The notes beneath the pieces were generated by a model that did no database searches, was not told where the DNA came from, and saw nothing but the letters and a program-made list of their open reading frames with translations. Shown piece after piece: positions 1-12,481 of a stretch of 64,000 nt of DNA (its first letter is position 1; every line of letters starts with the position of its first letter). The position numbers were made by a program, and so were the translations under genes. The stretch is from positions 248,001 to 312,000 of the forward strand of contig CM074705.1 in the NCBI GenBank assembly GCA_037367355.1. Direction: 5' to 3'. The DNA is from Neoscytalidium dimidiatum (taxonomy: Eukaryota > Ascomycota > Dothideomycetes > Botryosphaeriales > Botryosphaeriaceae).

Positions 1-197
1 CTTTGAAGTGGATTGGCGGCCTGCCCTCGGGCTGTGCGCAGCATATCAGACGCAAACTGGTCCTTATCAAGCAAGCATTGATAGCGGGCGACGATCCCAC
101 TCTTGGCTACTCCCGAGAGCTTGCTGAAACGACACTTCCCACTCTATCCCAGCACGACAAGCTCTGGAAACAGCTGAGCGTTGTCAAGATTGCTTAG
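1..197 (+). CDS. 3' end of an unidentified protein gene (partial)
   Basis: An open frame runs in from the window edge and stops at a TAG ending at 197, giving about 64 residues ending in QLSVVKIA. There is no ATG inside the window, so if real this is the last exon of a gene that begins upstream. The residues are mildly basic with no motif I recognise. The call rests only on an uninterrupted frame touching the edge and on the non-coding look of the following 700 bases. It could be a chance frame. Confidence 0.35.
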   Translation, partial: LKWIGGLPSGCAQHIRRKLVLIKQALIAGDDPTLGYSRELAETTLPTLSQHDKLWKQLSVVKIA

Positions 198-922
198 TCG
201 CGCTTGAGTCACTTAGACTGACGATTTATTGCCACTCAGCATGCCGACTACAGGATGGCTCTCATGGCGTCTTCTCGACTTTCAACATCTCCGCTTCTCC
301 AGGTTCCACAATAACGTCGTTCTGTGATGGTCTTTTTATCCGTTGCTCCACGTGCTGATCGCGTTCCTGTCCCGATAGTGCTGTTCCCTCATGCAATCAT
401 GCCATTGTCAGGCAGGGATTCTCCTCTCCGAGGAAACTAACTCACCAGCGCATGTACCTAAGTCGCCGACCCCGTCTATCTTCGCATGTCTCTTACTCGC
501 TTATCTCGCCACTGTTAGCAGCATATCTTAACGCTCTTGACGCTCGCCACCGCAAATGGAGATATCGATGTCCCTTTCCACGGACGTTCGCTTTAGCTCA
601 TCCCGCCCGACTTCGTTTAGGCGTAGTAGATACCAGAAACCGGGAAGAAGGGGGGTCATCGTTCGGGTCGAGAGCCCGGCCATACCTTCTCTCTGCGCCC
701 TGCGGGGATTTAATGGATCGACGTCTGTCCTGCACATACATGTAGTCATCGCGTGCCTGCTTGTCCGTCCCGCCACCGTTGTCAGTGATCTCTGCGTCGA
801 CTACCCACCTCGCTTCCTTTTCGTGCCAACACCACCACCACAACTTTCCAACAACCCATCTCCGTCTTCTTCCTCCTCGGCTTCCATCCACTACTATACT
901 GCTGTAGGAGCGCGATACAACG
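198..922. other. Intergenic stretch, probable promoter and 5' UTR of the DUR3-like gene
   Basis: No convincing coding frame is seen on either strand. The last 150 bases before the DUR3-like ATG at 923 are pyrimidine- and CA-rich (CACCACCACCAC near 829-840, then TCTTCTTCCTCCTC), typical of fungal 5' UTRs. Confidence 0.5.
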
Positions 923-3900
923 ATGGCCGCATCCCCGCCCTTCTTCGACGCCTCCGTCGGATACGGGCTCGTGATCGGCCTCGGCGCGGCCTTCGCCATC
1001 GGCATGAGCTTCCTCTCCTGGGGCCTGTCGCGGTACCTCGCCGAGGTGCAGACGAGCGAGATGTACATGACGGCCAAGCATTCGGTGAAGACAGGTCTCG
1101 TGGCGACGGCCGTGGTGTCCTCGTGGACGATCGCTGCGACGTTGTTGAGTAGTACTACTGGTGGGTGTGCCTTTTTTTTCCCCCGTTCTCTCTCCCCTCT
1201 CACTCTTTCCTTTTTTTCCCCCCCCCCTCATATGTCTGTCATTTTTCTCGTCGCAGAATATCTGGGTTTGACGGCGTTGATTCTGGAAGAAAAATAAGAA
1301 GGATATCACAGAAGGATGGTGAAGGGTGTGGCTCTGGATTGCTTGGACTGACTTAATCGCAGATGGATACTTATACGGCGTCAGCGGTCCGTTTTGGTAC
1401 GGGGCAGGCGCGACTTTTCAGATCTTCATGTTCGCACTGGCTGGTAAGTGTTCATGAGCAAACAAAACATACAGCATACCAGTGGGTGATATGAACACCT
1501 CTAACCCAACGCCCCACATGCTTTGTATATCTGCATCAACAAACTCACAGCTCCGCAGCCATCGAACTCAAGCGCAAAGCCCCCCGCGCGCACACCTTCC
1601 TCGAAGTCGTCAAGAAACGGTACGGGCCGGCGGGCCACATCACGCTCATGTGCTACAGCTTGATCTTCCAAATCTTCACGACGGTCAACCTGCTGGTCGG
1701 CGGCAGCACGCTCTACTCATCCATGACTGGCATGAACCGCGACGCCGCGTGCTTCCTGTTTCCCATCGGCGTGCTGATCTATACGCTGTTCGGAGGTACG
1801 TTCCACTCCCCGTTCTCGTCCGCGCGGGTTACACTTCTTGTCCTTACCCGCCCCCGCGGTTCCGTGTTTCGCCCCACCCAACGCGTGCGAGCGTCGTGTG
1901 TCGCGCATACGTCTTGGTCGCAGCGGGTTCCACTTTTTAATCTTTCCTTCCGTGTGGGGTACGCCGAGAAGGCTGATGGCGGCGGTGCGCGTCCGCACTG
2001 GAAACAACAGGTATCAAGGCGACGTTTCTGACCGATTGGGTGAGTGCCTCCGCCGCGTCGCGAAACGCTTGAAGCGGCAAGAAGAGTGGAGAACTAACCC
2101 CGACTCCAACGACGCGTGTGCGTAGGCGCATACGGTTATCATCTACATCGTCATGCTCACGACGCTGTTCATGGTGTACACCACGTCGTCGGCAATCGGC
2201 TCGCCGGATCGCATGTGGGAGCTGCTGCGCGAGGCGGCGGCGCTGCATCCCGTCGATGGAAACAAGGATGGAAGTTACGTGACCATGAAGAGCCCCGGTG
2301 GTGGGTATATCGGGTTGATTTTCATGGGCGCGTCGTTTGCGAGCTGCGTCGATTCGCAACTGTGAGTGGTTTTTCTTCGCATCTTTGACATATGCTCTAA
2401 GACCCACCTGATATTTGTGAGAAGAGGACGTGACAAGCCGGGATGGAAGAGGAAATCGGATATCCGGGTACTTCTCTTCTTGTGGCGTTTACTCACTACG
2501 GTTTCCACAGTTTCCAGAAGGCCATCGCGGCCGACCCGTCGGCCACGTATCCTGGTTACATGTTGGGCGGCCTCTGCTGGTTCACTATACCGTTCGTGCT
2601 GGCGTCGACTTTCGGCCTGGCCGCAGCTGCTACCGAGCACCTCCCCATTTTCCCGACGTATCCGAACCGCATGACTGAGAGCGAAGTATCTGCAGGTATG
2701 GCCATGCCGTATGCAGCTTACGCGGTCATGGGTAAAGGAGGCGTCGTGGCGGTGTTGTTGATGGGCTTCATGGCTGTAACGAGTGCGGTGAGTTTATTTG
2801 AGTTCTATTTCTCCTTCACCATCATTCCGTTTGGATTTTGGGTCCATATAAAAAAAGGTTGAAGCGGTGTGAAGCAAGATAGTGAAGAAGATGGACACAC
2901 AAGAGAAAAGACATGAGAAGATGGTCTATCTGGATGTATGGGGAAACGTGACTGAAACTCTGGATGATATCTTTCACTTCGTTCTTCTCGGCAGGCCATG
3001 AGAAGACAGAATAAAAGTATCCAAGGAGGCACCGCTTACTCACGATCCTGGACAGATGTCTTCCGAAACCGTCGCCACCGCTGCTCTCGGCACATACGAC
3101 ATCTACAAGGCATACATCAACCCTTCAGCCAATTCCGCCCAGCTCGTACGCGTCTCGCACATGATCGTCATCGTCTTCGGCGTTGTCGTGGCGGCCATCA
3201 GCGTCGCCTTCAACCACGCAGGGTACGCCACCACCCCATCCCCTATGCATCCAAGAGAAAGCGGTACTGACGCCTCCGGGAAACGAACAGCTTCAGCGTC
3301 AACTACCTGATCACGTCGATCGGCATCTTCGTCGACTCGGCCATCGTCCCCATGGCCTGCACCATCATGTGGCGGAAGCAATCTCTCGCCGCCGTCATCA
3401 TCTCGCCGCTCTGTTCGACGCTCGCGGCCGCCGTGGCCTGGTTCTGCACCGCGTACACGCACTACGGCGCCGTGACGATCTCGACGACGAGCCAACCGCT
3501 GCCGTTGGTGGCTGGAAATATGTGAGTAATGCAGTCGATGATTCTTTTCTCGTTGGGAGTAGACTTTCCTTCGAAGAACTCCCGCGTAGTGGCACCTTTA
3601 GTGGTCGAGAAAAAGATTACGATTAGCTAATGAAGCCACCTCAGGATGTCCATCTGCGGCCCTATGGTCCTCACGCCGCTCATCACGTACATCAAGCCCG
3701 ATAACTTCGACTGGGAGATCTTCAAGCAGATCAAATCCGACGTCGGCACGCTGGAGGATCTGCAATCACGGCAAAAGCTCCGCAAGCAGCAACCCGACAA
3801 CGAGGAGAAGAACGACACCAGCGTCGCAACAGCAACAGCGACAGCCGCCGAAGAAGAAGAAGAAGAAGAAGAAGAAGCGGAAAAAGCAGCAGAGGAGCAG

Positions 3901-4921
3901 CACGACCGTGAAATCAACGCGCGGCTGCTCGTCGCGCGCAAGAAAGCCGCCATCTGCTGCGTGCTGCTCTGCCTCTCCTTCTGCATCCTCTGGCCGATCC
4001 CCATGTACGCCACCGACTACGGTAAGTTTCCTCTTTCCCCCACTATTCCCTGCTTTTTTGGCCGTTTTCCGCGGCCGTTCTCGTCCCCATACGAGCATCG
4101 CATTTCGTACACACCGAATCCCTGTCTCTTTCTCTTTACCCTACCCCTAATGCCGAACGACCCTGACAATGAGAAAAACGCCTCTCTCCCTACCCGAAAC
4201 TGTGGATCACGTTAGCCGCGAGCCTTGCGGAGCTTGGTAGTCGTCATTGATTGTCCGGGCTCTCGCAAGTTATGCTTGATCAGAATTGCATGATGCGGCC
4301 CCGGCAGGGATGTTGTCTTGGGGGTGTTCCGGAAGCGTGAGGGAAGAAGGTCGTTCCCGCGCTGCCAACACCGCTGCCAACACACCCGAGCATCTTGGGA
4401 GAGAGAAGGAAAGAAGGGCGCGAAAAAAAAAACCCCCCTCGCCATGCCATCCTCGTCCAATGCAACCCCTTTCCAAGCGCAAAGAATCACCCGTTACTTG
4501 CTTCTCCTGAAACAAGCCCTCTCTCTTGGGCATTTTCGTCCCCGCCATCAACCCTGTTTTTCCCTCTTCTTCCTTTTATGCTGATGCGAGTCGTACCGCA
4601 GTATTCTCGAAGCCTTTCTTCCGCGGTTGGATCGTCGTCGTCTTCCTCTGGGGCTTCTTCGCCGCCATAACGATAACCATCTACCCCGTTTGGGAAGGAC
4701 GAGCGTCCATCGCGCGCTTCTTCCGCTACGCCACGGGCCGGTCGGCCATCGCCGCGACTACCACCACCACCGCTGCTACTGCTAATACGAGTGCGGCGCC
4801 ATCGTCATCTATAATTGAGGGAATAGTCGTCCAGCAGCGCCACAGCGCTGGTGGCAGCAGCCACGAAGAAGGCCGCGAGGACGTCAAGTACGAGACCGCG
4901 GTGCCCGGGAAGATCGGCTAA
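923..4921 (+). CDS. dur3: DUR3-like urea/polyamine active transporter (sodium:solute symporter family)
   Basis: Plasma-membrane symporter expected to take up urea or polyamines. The model has ten exons: 923-1160, 1363-1443, 1559-1795, 2011-2039, 2126-2361, 2511-2787, 3056-3222, 3291-3521, 3645-4021 and 4602-4921. Every junction is GT/AG, all phases match, and the total of 2193 nt gives 730 residues. DUR3 hallmarks include SFLSWGLSRYLAEVQTSEMY near the start, then YGVSGPFWYGAGAT, AIELKRKAPRAHTFLEVV and QKAIAADPSATYPGYMLGG. Many hydrophobic segments fit a transporter of about 14-15 membrane helices. A hydrophilic loop near residues 560-580 carries a run of glutamates encoded by GAA/GAG repeats. 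The last intron is 580 nt, far longer than the other introns here. Family assignment is firm; the substrate is inferred from the family. Confidence 0.93.
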
Positions 4922-5708
4922 GCGCGTATGCGTGCTCGCATCCGGACGGGAGTACGAGCGATGGTGTTAGATGGCGGGGAGGCTTAGGTGTACGTAGTAG
5001 CAACGAGGCATAGGGCAAGAAACAGACAGAGCGTTGCGTTTCGTTTCGGGCGGCCGCGGGCGATCTGGTGTCTGCTCTCCCTCTATTTTTCGAAGCCGGA
5101 TCTAACCAAAAAAAAAAAAAAAAGTTCTTGGTTGCTAAGTATCTAGGGGAGGGCAGCCTTGAGGCAAAGGCGCGGCGTAGCCCCCAAACCCGTATCCTCT
5201 GATACCGTTCTAGCCCGTTGCAGTAAAGCGCATTCGCCTACCGATGAATTATCCGGAACCGCCTGCGTGATAGGCCCTCGTGATTGGCTGAGGGAGCTGC
5301 ACAAGCTTTTTTAGCGGACATCTGGAATGCATGTCAAATGATCTGGTCCAGACAACGATCTCAATCGAGCTGTGTTAGGGCAGTCAGCACGGGCTCCAGC
5401 CACGCACTCAGTACCAGTAGCTTGGAGGTTTTCGCCTGGGGAAGCCCGCAGAAGTAGTGGAGATAGCACGTAGGGATGCCAAGGCTTAGGCAAACGTTGA
5501 GGCGCCGATGGTTCCGCCGAACTCGTCAAGGTAACAGCAGCACGCCGAGAAACTGGGCAAACGCCGGCACGGCGAATTTCAGGCCATCATGATTCGAGTA
5601 GATAATTATTGATTGTCGAAGAGAGAAGCTACTGCCCCGCGCATCGGCCACCTGCCGCATCCATGAAGTCTATGCTGGCATCATCGTCGTCACGTTCGTC
5701 ATTAGCGT
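4922..5708. other. Convergent intergenic region with a poly(A) tract
   Basis: This lies between the 3' ends of the DUR3-like gene and the reverse-strand coiled-coil gene. It contains an A-homopolymer near 5108-5123 and no coding frame I can support. It presumably holds both 3' UTRs. Confidence 0.5.
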
Positions 5709-7208
5709 TCACCCAAGATTCTCGTCGTCATCCGTATCCTGGTGTGATATGAGTAACTCCGGGTCTGGCTCGTCCTCATCCGTGCTGTGGTTGTACTCGC
5801 GTCTGCCCTGCCGAGTCGGTGCTTGTTTCGCGCCCGCGGACCTGGCCGACTGACTGTTCTGAAGGGTCTGGCTGTTTGCCAAGCTGCTCGGTTGGAACTC
5901 GACGTCGACGTCCCCCAATAGCTTCTCACGCTCTATCGTGGGGGAGACATGTCCGGCAGCTTGCAGCATCGCCTCCAGCAGCCGGCGCCCCTCGTGCAGA
6001 GCGCTGAGCTCGGCGCCTATGCAGGCCACGAGAAGCTTCCAGTCCCTTTCCTCCGCTAGCTCGATTTGCGATTCAATGTGGTTTATTGTTTCGTCCAGAT
6101 GGGCGATCAGATCCTTGGCTTCGGCTGTGGGATCTGCACTGGAGTCCTGATGCCGCGTCGCTTCTGCAATGTGCTTCTCGAAGTCCGTGATCTTGTGCAC
6201 GACGTCGCTCCACATCACAACCCCCTGCTCCAAGGCTTGGCGTTCCGTTTCACTTTCCTTCCGCATCTTATCGATGTTGGCCTGTTCCTCCTCAAAGTGA
6301 TCCTTGGCCAGCTCCAGTGTCCTGCGTTTTGGAGGGAGCCTGAAGAAAGGAGCCTCCCGGGCCTGGCGATCAGGCGGAGGGCTTCTCAGGAACGCTTGAA
6401 TATCGGCGTCTAGGATTGACAGCGAAGCCTTGTAGGAGGACAGCTTGGACTGCACGGAGTTCTCGACTTCTGCTATGTCCGAGAGCATTTTCCGATGCCG
6501 AGCCTTCATGGCACGCAGCTTCTCCTCCACCTCTCGGATTTCGCCTTCGAGTACGAGAGCCTCGTTCCTCAGCGACCGCGCCCTAGCGCCTTCATCGCCC
6601 TGCTCAGTCTCGCGGATGTGTCTCGCGAGAGCCTCCCTCTGCTCCGCCCAGCCGGCAAGCTTCTGGAGCACGTCGCCGCTCCCGGTGCGCACGTGGTCCA
6701 AGAAACGTGTCTCCTCAGCTTTGACAGCGGCAAGCTGACGCATGGCAGAGCGGATAGACTTCCTCGTGTTTCCAGCGCCAACATTGGGGCGACGCTGGCT
6801 GCCGGGCGATCGCGTTTCACCTGCCAAGGTGTGCACGGTGGGGGTTGTGCTCCCGCTGAGGCCAGCATCGTCCGTGCCCTGAGCAGCCGCACGCAGAGCC
6901 TCATCCTGCTGGTAGAGCAGGAGCTGCAGGTCGTCGTGCAGCTGCTTCTCACGGCGGCGCAGCACGACCAGGTGGTCGGGCAGAGCTCTGTTCTGCCTCA
7001 GGCGGGCGGTGGAGGCGTGGATGCTCGCGGCCACGGGGGGCGGCGGGAGGACGGGCGGTGGGGGCGAGGGCGAGGCAGACCCCGGAGAAGCCATCTGGGC
7101 TACACGATCGTGGCGCCAGAGGGGTAGTTCATGCTCGTCTTCGGGTTCGCCGTCGAGGAAAGCGGCGGTTGCGAGCTGCCAGCGGGACCACGAGCTAAGC
7201 AGCGACAT
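5709..7208 (-). CDS. Coiled-coil protein of unknown function, 499 aa
   Basis: A single uninterrupted frame from ATG at 7208-7206 to a stop at 5709. The N-terminus (MSLLSSWSRWQ, then EPEDEHELPLW) is followed by a Pro/Ser-rich linker with PPPP runs near residues 48-60. From about residue 75 (LPDHLVVLRRREKQLHDDLQ) to residue 410 the sequence is dominated by charged heptad-like segments (for example EIREVEEKLRAMKARHRKML), so long coiled coils are likely. The C-terminal 80 residues are acidic and low in complexity, ending DTDDDENLG. I recall no firm family. Fungal coiled-coil autophagy or spindle-pole proteins (for example Atg28-type) are possible relatives, but I cannot verify this. Length, coiled coil and codon use support a real gene. 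Confidence 0.8.
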   Translation of the reverse strand: MSLLSSWSRWQLATAAFLDGEPEDEHELPLWRHDRVAQMASPGSASPSPPPPVLPPPPVAASIHASTARLRQNRALPDHLVVLRRREKQLHDDLQLLLYQQDEALRAAAQGTDDAGLSGSTTPTVHTLAGETRSPGSQRRPNVGAGNTRKSIRSAMRQLAAVKAEETRFLDHVRTGSGDVLQKLAGWAEQREALARHIRETEQGDEGARARSLRNEALVLEGEIREVEEKLRAMKARHRKMLSDIAEVENSVQSKLSSYKASLSILDADIQAFLRSPPPDRQAREAPFFRLPPKRRTLELAKDHFEEEQANIDKMRKESETERQALEQGVVMWSDVVHKITDFEKHIAEATRHQDSSADPTAEAKDLIAHLDETINHIESQIELAEERDWKLLVACIGAELSALHEGRRLLEAMLQAAGHVSPTIEREKLLGDVDVEFQPSSLANSQTLQNSQSARSAGAKQAPTRQGRREYNHSTDEDEPDPELLISHQDTDDDENLG

Positions 7209-8941
7209 GTTTGTTAGACACAGGAGGAGGGCAGTGCGCGGGTGGCAGCTTCGGACAGCAGCTTACCTTACGGGCGAAGGTCACGATGGCAGGCGCTGGC
7301 AGGCGGATGGCGCGCGTTAGAGGGTTTGGTGGCGGGTGACCAGCTGGGTCGACAGGTTGGTTGTGCCCTTGGTTCAGCAGGCCGGGGGCTCGTAGGGCTT
7401 AGTTGGCGGGGGAGGGCTTGGACGCGGGCGGCAGCCAATCAGGCGGCGGGCGTTGCGAGAACACCACGCGCGGGCTCCGCGTCTGTAACGCACCGGCGTC
7501 GAGTCAAAAAAAGGCTTGTTCTCACGCCCGTGCCCGTCACCTCTCGCCTGGACCCTGCTGGCCTTCCCGTCTTGCAACGGCCGCGACTAATGCTCCGACC
7601 GATGGGATGACGAGTCGACTCAGCGCCTGGCCTCAGCGCCGCAGTCGCAGATAGCCGTCCTGTTCGCGCGCTACGCCGAGCCACTGCCTCTGACTCTGCA
7701 CACGAGCCCAGCAGCGACGCCTGAGCCCTGCGCAAGGCCATCTCCGCGCCGACGACGCATCTGTCTTCATCTCTTGTGTCTTCAAACGCCCCCTTTCGCC
7801 ACGGCGCGAGCTCGACGAACTGTGTGTCTGTGTCCGGGCGTCGGTTCGAGCGCGCTGCAGCCGGGCCTGCTGGACATGCAACTGCGCCGTATGCTGCTCT
7901 CATGGGGCTGAAACTCGACCCGACCACTCCCCCCGCGTCGCCGCCTGCTCCCAGCGCGCCCACTTGCCTCTCCCGGACGGCTCTTTAGCCGCGCGTGGCC
8001 TGATGACTGCCGCTGCCAAGCCGTCAACGTTCGAATCCTCAACCGACCGCCGCAGCCTGACCACTGCCCCTGTCGCCTTTCCGCTTCCCGGAATCGCCAA
8101 GAGTCCTCCTGCCTGGGGCCCGTGTGGGAATACGTGAGCAGGAGGACCCGGACCCGGGCCCCCCCAGTGATCGCTCCTTCATCACAGATTGCTCTTTTTC
8201 CGCTCCCCTCGGCCAAATCACCGCCCTCCCCGGCGCGCCTGAACAGGGCCTCTCTTGCGCTGAGGCTCGTAGAGATCGCGGACGGCACATCAATCAGACC
8301 ACTTTTGCTACCGTGACGGCTCTGCCCAGGGTCGTGAATCTTTGAATATAAGTTTGAAGCCTTTCCTGCTTCTGGGCGCCCGCTCCGCGGACGTCACCTC
8401 CCCCACAAGCTTGGCTCCGTCAGAAAGCCTGGTCCTCTGTCGCTTCAAGCGAAGGGCCGCGCATTGCTCTAGCCCGCATCATTGCCAAGCCCGGCTGACC
8501 AGCCAAGTCAGACCGAGGTGCTCGCCATAGCGCAGTCAGCCTGCGCCTGCCTTTCCTCATACCCTCTGCCACGCTAGAATGCTCGTGGCGGCATTGCCTC
8601 CGCCAAGTCCCAGCGCTGCCGCACGCCCAGTCAAACCAAGATGAGGACGCCCCAGGCCAGGCGCCGCCGTCCCAGGCACCGTTGGAGGCCTTCCGTGATC
8701 ACCGCCGGCGCTTTGTGCTCAACGCAAGCCCGTCATGTAATTTGCCTCCTATATAAGAGGCGCATGTGGAGACCCGTTCTACCCAATCAGTCATACCATC
8801 TCCATTCATTCTTAAGTCGCAGAGTTCCGCTCATTCTTCCGGTGTTGATACCTACCGCGCCTTGATCGCTTCCATTCATTCATTCATTTACTCTTCAGTA
8901 TCTGCTTACCGTCCGTGACGCAATCTTACAATACCGCCAAC
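7209..8941. other. Long divergent intergenic region
   Basis: About 1.7 kb separates the divergent coiled-coil gene and the carbonic anhydrase gene. Open frames here overlap on both strands, have biased composition and lack conserved motifs, so I take them as chance frames in GC-rich DNA. The distal end holds the carbonic anhydrase promoter, with a TATA box and a CATT repeat near 8872-8888. Confidence 0.5.
8750..8757 (+). promoter_or_regulatory. TATA box of the carbonic anhydrase gene
   Basis: TATATAAG lies about 190 bases before the ATG at 8942, in a context reading CCTCCTATATAAGAGG. It is followed by a pyrimidine-rich stretch suited to a transcription start. A clear TATA fits a strongly expressed or induced secreted enzyme. 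Confidence 0.6.
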
Positions 8942-10026
8942 ATGCTTCAGAACCTTCTCGCCGTTGCCCTCATGCTCTCCTCGGCCAGCGCAAGCTGCCT
9001 TCATGGCACTTCGCTGATGCCTCGCCAGCTGACCAAGCGCGCCGGCCAGGTCGAGGTCAGCACCTTCGGCTACACTGGTGCTAAGGGCCCCCTCAACTGG
9101 CACAACCTCGATGCCGCAAACACGGCGTGCAACACTGGCAAGATCCAGTCGCCCATCAACATAGGTATGGATCTTCCCCCGCCCCGCATACACCCCGGTC
9201 TCCCCACACCACAACACTTCAACTTCGCTCCGTTATTCCCCGACCCGGCCCACTTTTTGATATCACAAACGATCCAACTGACCCCATTCTAGACAGCAGC
9301 ATCAAGACCGCTTCGGCCGCGCCGAAGATCGATTTCCCCAATGTCCAGTCTGCCGAGTTTGAGAACCTTGGCAGCACCCTCGAGGTCGTTGTTAACGGCA
9401 CCACCACTATCGACGGCACTGCCTTCAACTTGGCTCAGTTCCACCTGCACACTCCCTCTGAGCACCGCATCGACGAGGAGTACTATCCTCTTGAGATGCA
9501 CATGGTGCACGAGGCCGCCGACGGCTCTGGCTTCGCCGTCCTGGCTCTTCTCTTCGAGCTGACCGAGGATGGTAGCACCACTGAGCTTCTGACCGCCACT
9601 ACTAAGAACCTCGCCGAGGTCGAGACCCCCGGCACCGTCACTGAGACCGGTGCCCTTAACTTCGAGCCTCTCGTGTCGCACCTGACCTCGAACCCCCTCC
9701 TCAGCTACACCGGCTCCCTCACGACTCCCCCCTGCTCTGAGGGCATCAACTTCCTGATCAGCCAGAAGCCGCTCCCCATCAGCGTCGCCACTTTCAACGC
9801 GCTCAAGGGCGTCATAAAGTTCAACAGCCGCTTCACCCAGAACACCCTCGGCCAGGCCAACCTGCTCGACCAGCAGGCCATGGCCAACGTTGCTAGTAAG
9901 TCCGCTGTGAATGCGACCGCTGTGAACGAGACTTCCAGCCATGTCGCCACAACTGCAGAGCAGCTCTATGCGCTGCGCAGCATGCTGCAATCAGTCGACT
10001 CCGCCATCAATGAGATCATCGGCTGA
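8942..10026 (+). CDS. Secreted alpha-class carbonic anhydrase
   Basis: Catalyses reversible hydration of CO2 to bicarbonate, probably outside the cell or in the wall. Two exons, 8942-9164 and 9293-10026, give 957 nt and 318 residues; the intron joins a split Asp codon after SPINI. The N-terminus MLQNLLAVALMLSSASAS is a signal peptide. Alpha-CA hallmarks are the zinc-binding pair in QFHLHTPSEH, the third ligand in LEMHMVHEA, and the substrate-pocket motif SLTTPPCSEGI. Several N-glycosylation sequons are present (NGT, NAT, NET). The gene ends in a hydrophilic tail without a clear GPI signal. All three zinc histidines are present, so activity is expected. Confidence 0.95.
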
Positions 10027-12481
10027 CAGAATAATTTTTCTTTTTTTTTTTTGGAACAATAGTCTAAGCACCAGTGATTTGATATCCTGTGCTTCGTGCA
10101 ATTTTCCTACAACAGATAATGTCTCTCCTATCTCTCCTAAGACTTTTTTCAAGACAAAAAAAAAAATCTCCTACCGTCATGTCTCTCCTACCGTCTTAAT
10201 ACTTTTTCTCTTATCTATCGGGAAAAAAAATGCCCGCTACTCGAGCCCGCGACGCTTCGTACCACCGCCGCCGATGCAGAGTAGCCTTCTGTCCGCCGCC
10301 AGGGAAGAAGAGGACGCCGACGACGACGCCGCCGCCGCCGCCGACGACGATCATGCCTTCCGACGACGAAGAAAGCCAGAAGGGTAAGGTGGAGGGAAAA
10401 GAGGAGGAAAACTCGGGTTTTGATTGCTGAGTACGAGTCACTGGTCTAATGGAAAGATAGCATTGTTGTGTGGAAACACGAGTACAGAGGTATCATGTCA
10501 TGCGCATTTTGTTTTTTTTTTTCCTGTCGTTTGATCGTCCTTTGGATTTCTGTCCATTTCGATGTTTTCACAATTATTTGGCTTTTCTTTGACTCGCTGC
10601 ATTCATTGTTCACGCATCTTTGGGAGTTGTAAAGCAGCAGCCATTGTACGACGATGGGCACGAACGCAAAGAAACACACCAATGCTCTTTTTAGAGAGCT
10701 TGTCATGTGTATGGTGTTGTTGGCGTAGAAAGGAGTGAGGGCAGAGAGAGAGATACCATGCATAGAGTACCCTGTAGAGAGCAGCTTTTCCAACAACTTT
10801 TTCTTCTAACAACCGAGTCTCTCTTAGAATTGTGAAACGGCATGCAATCCGTGAAGTTCCGAGCGCCCTCGTGTTCGCCAAAGGGAAGGAAAAGAAAACA
10901 CTAAAGTCGTCAAATTGAACGGTCAAGCTGAGGCTCAGACAGTCTCACGTTATTTCAAATGCCAATCCCTGGTTTGTATGCCGGGTGGCGTGGTGTTGTT
11001 GTGCCTCTGTTGGCGACGCGTCAACCCAGCCTTGTACTAAAATCTCAAGTAAGGCGTACCGTAAGGCTTCCCCCCTAGCCCTTTCTCGCCCCAATGCCAA
11101 CGTCCCGTCTGACTACCACCGACATCGCGCCTCTTCCTTTCTTACGTACTGTTTGCGCAGTTGCTCTGCGGCGCATGTCTGTTGTTCGAATAAAGTTGAT
11201 GTGGTACAGGAGGAAAAAAAAAAAAAAGCGCGACCGCACATGCGTGAGATCTGCATAGCTTGGTTCTTCGCGTCTGCTGTACCACCCTTGGCACCCGTTG
11301 CTTCGCGCGACGACAAGAAAAAGCTAAACGGCTGCCTGGGAACCGTGGGATCAGGCGGTGCGCTGCGCTGGTGCGTGCTAAGGGGTGAGGGGGTGAGGGG
11401 GATCAACGTTTCCGGCATGTCGGTACCCTGAGGTATGGTAGCTTTTCCCCCCAGACCCCTTGTCTTGGCCAACCACGCGACAGAGCGCTACTATTACTAC
11501 ACACACCACGCAACCTGCTGGCAGGCAAATCACTAAATCCGCGACCATCGGCGTAAGTTTCGCGGGCAAAAAAAAAAAAAAAGCTCAAGCTCATACAAGC
11601 AATAAAAAAAAATAAGGCCAAATAAAGTAGCCGATCGTTGATGACTTGCCCCGGAGGTACGGACACCGCGCCCGGCTCGCGCGGCATGGCGACTGGAGTG
11701 TGGGCTGCCTTCTCCCATGCGAACTCGAAGTCCACCAAACCAGACGCGAACGGCACGCCAAAAGGAATCGCAGCGAACAGCCCGGCCGTGCTCCATCTGG
11801 CCGACCTGCTTGTGCGAACGCACCGCCAACCTCCGCATGCCTTAAGTTTACGGCAGCCATGCGGCATCTGGCGCACATACGACCCACCACCGCCCTCCTC
11901 CAGCCTTGGCAAAAAGAACACAACAACACCAACACCAACACCAACGTCGAAATAACCTTACAAAACACGCCACGAGCCCGAGCGGGCAGGAAGCGCACGG
12001 GAGGCCGGGCCCGCGCTCGCCATCCGCCACAACCGCTCTTGCGCGAACGGGGATCGATCACGCAAGCCGATCATCTCGCGTCCCGCCGAAGGGAGGAGGA
12101 GGAGGAAAAGATGGTCTAAGAGGCGGCGTGTGGAGCTTGTGCGCCGTGGCGGTCAAGAAACTTTCCACCAACATGCCTTTCCGTCCGGGAGGGGGAAACA
12201 AAAGGTGGCCTGACTCTCGGATTGGGGCGGATCACGGTTGTGCGATGGGATGGCAGTCTCTCCCATCGAAGCCGAGAAAAGCGGCCACGACTTCGGTCCC
12301 GTTGCGAGGGGAACGACCCGACGCGATCGTACTCGTGACCCTCGACCCTCCCCTATCTATACCTTTTATTTTTTTTTCCCCTCTTCCCCCATATAGCCTA
12401 TACACCCGCCATGACTCTCCCCAAATCTCCGGCTATCCCGCGCCGGCCGGGTAGAAATAAATACACGACGCACCCTCCTCC
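10027..12481. other. Convergent low-complexity intergenic region
   Basis: About 2.4 kb between the carbonic anhydrase stop and the TRM734 stop. It contains A and T homopolymers (10037-10052, 11214-11227, 11570-11583), a GAC/GCC triplet-repeat patch near 10317-10351, and a G-rich patch near 11383-11402. No frame shows conserved protein features. Confidence 0.5.

Noticed and set aside
8026..8045. GTTCGAATCC resembling a tRNA B box
   Set aside because: Flanking bases do not form a T stem and no acceptor or A box is found.
7439..8288. Overlapping 168-174-codon reverse frames between the coiled-coil and carbonic anhydrase genes
   Set aside because: Arg/Ser/Gly-rich, open on both strands in GC-rich DNA, no conserved features or splice logic.
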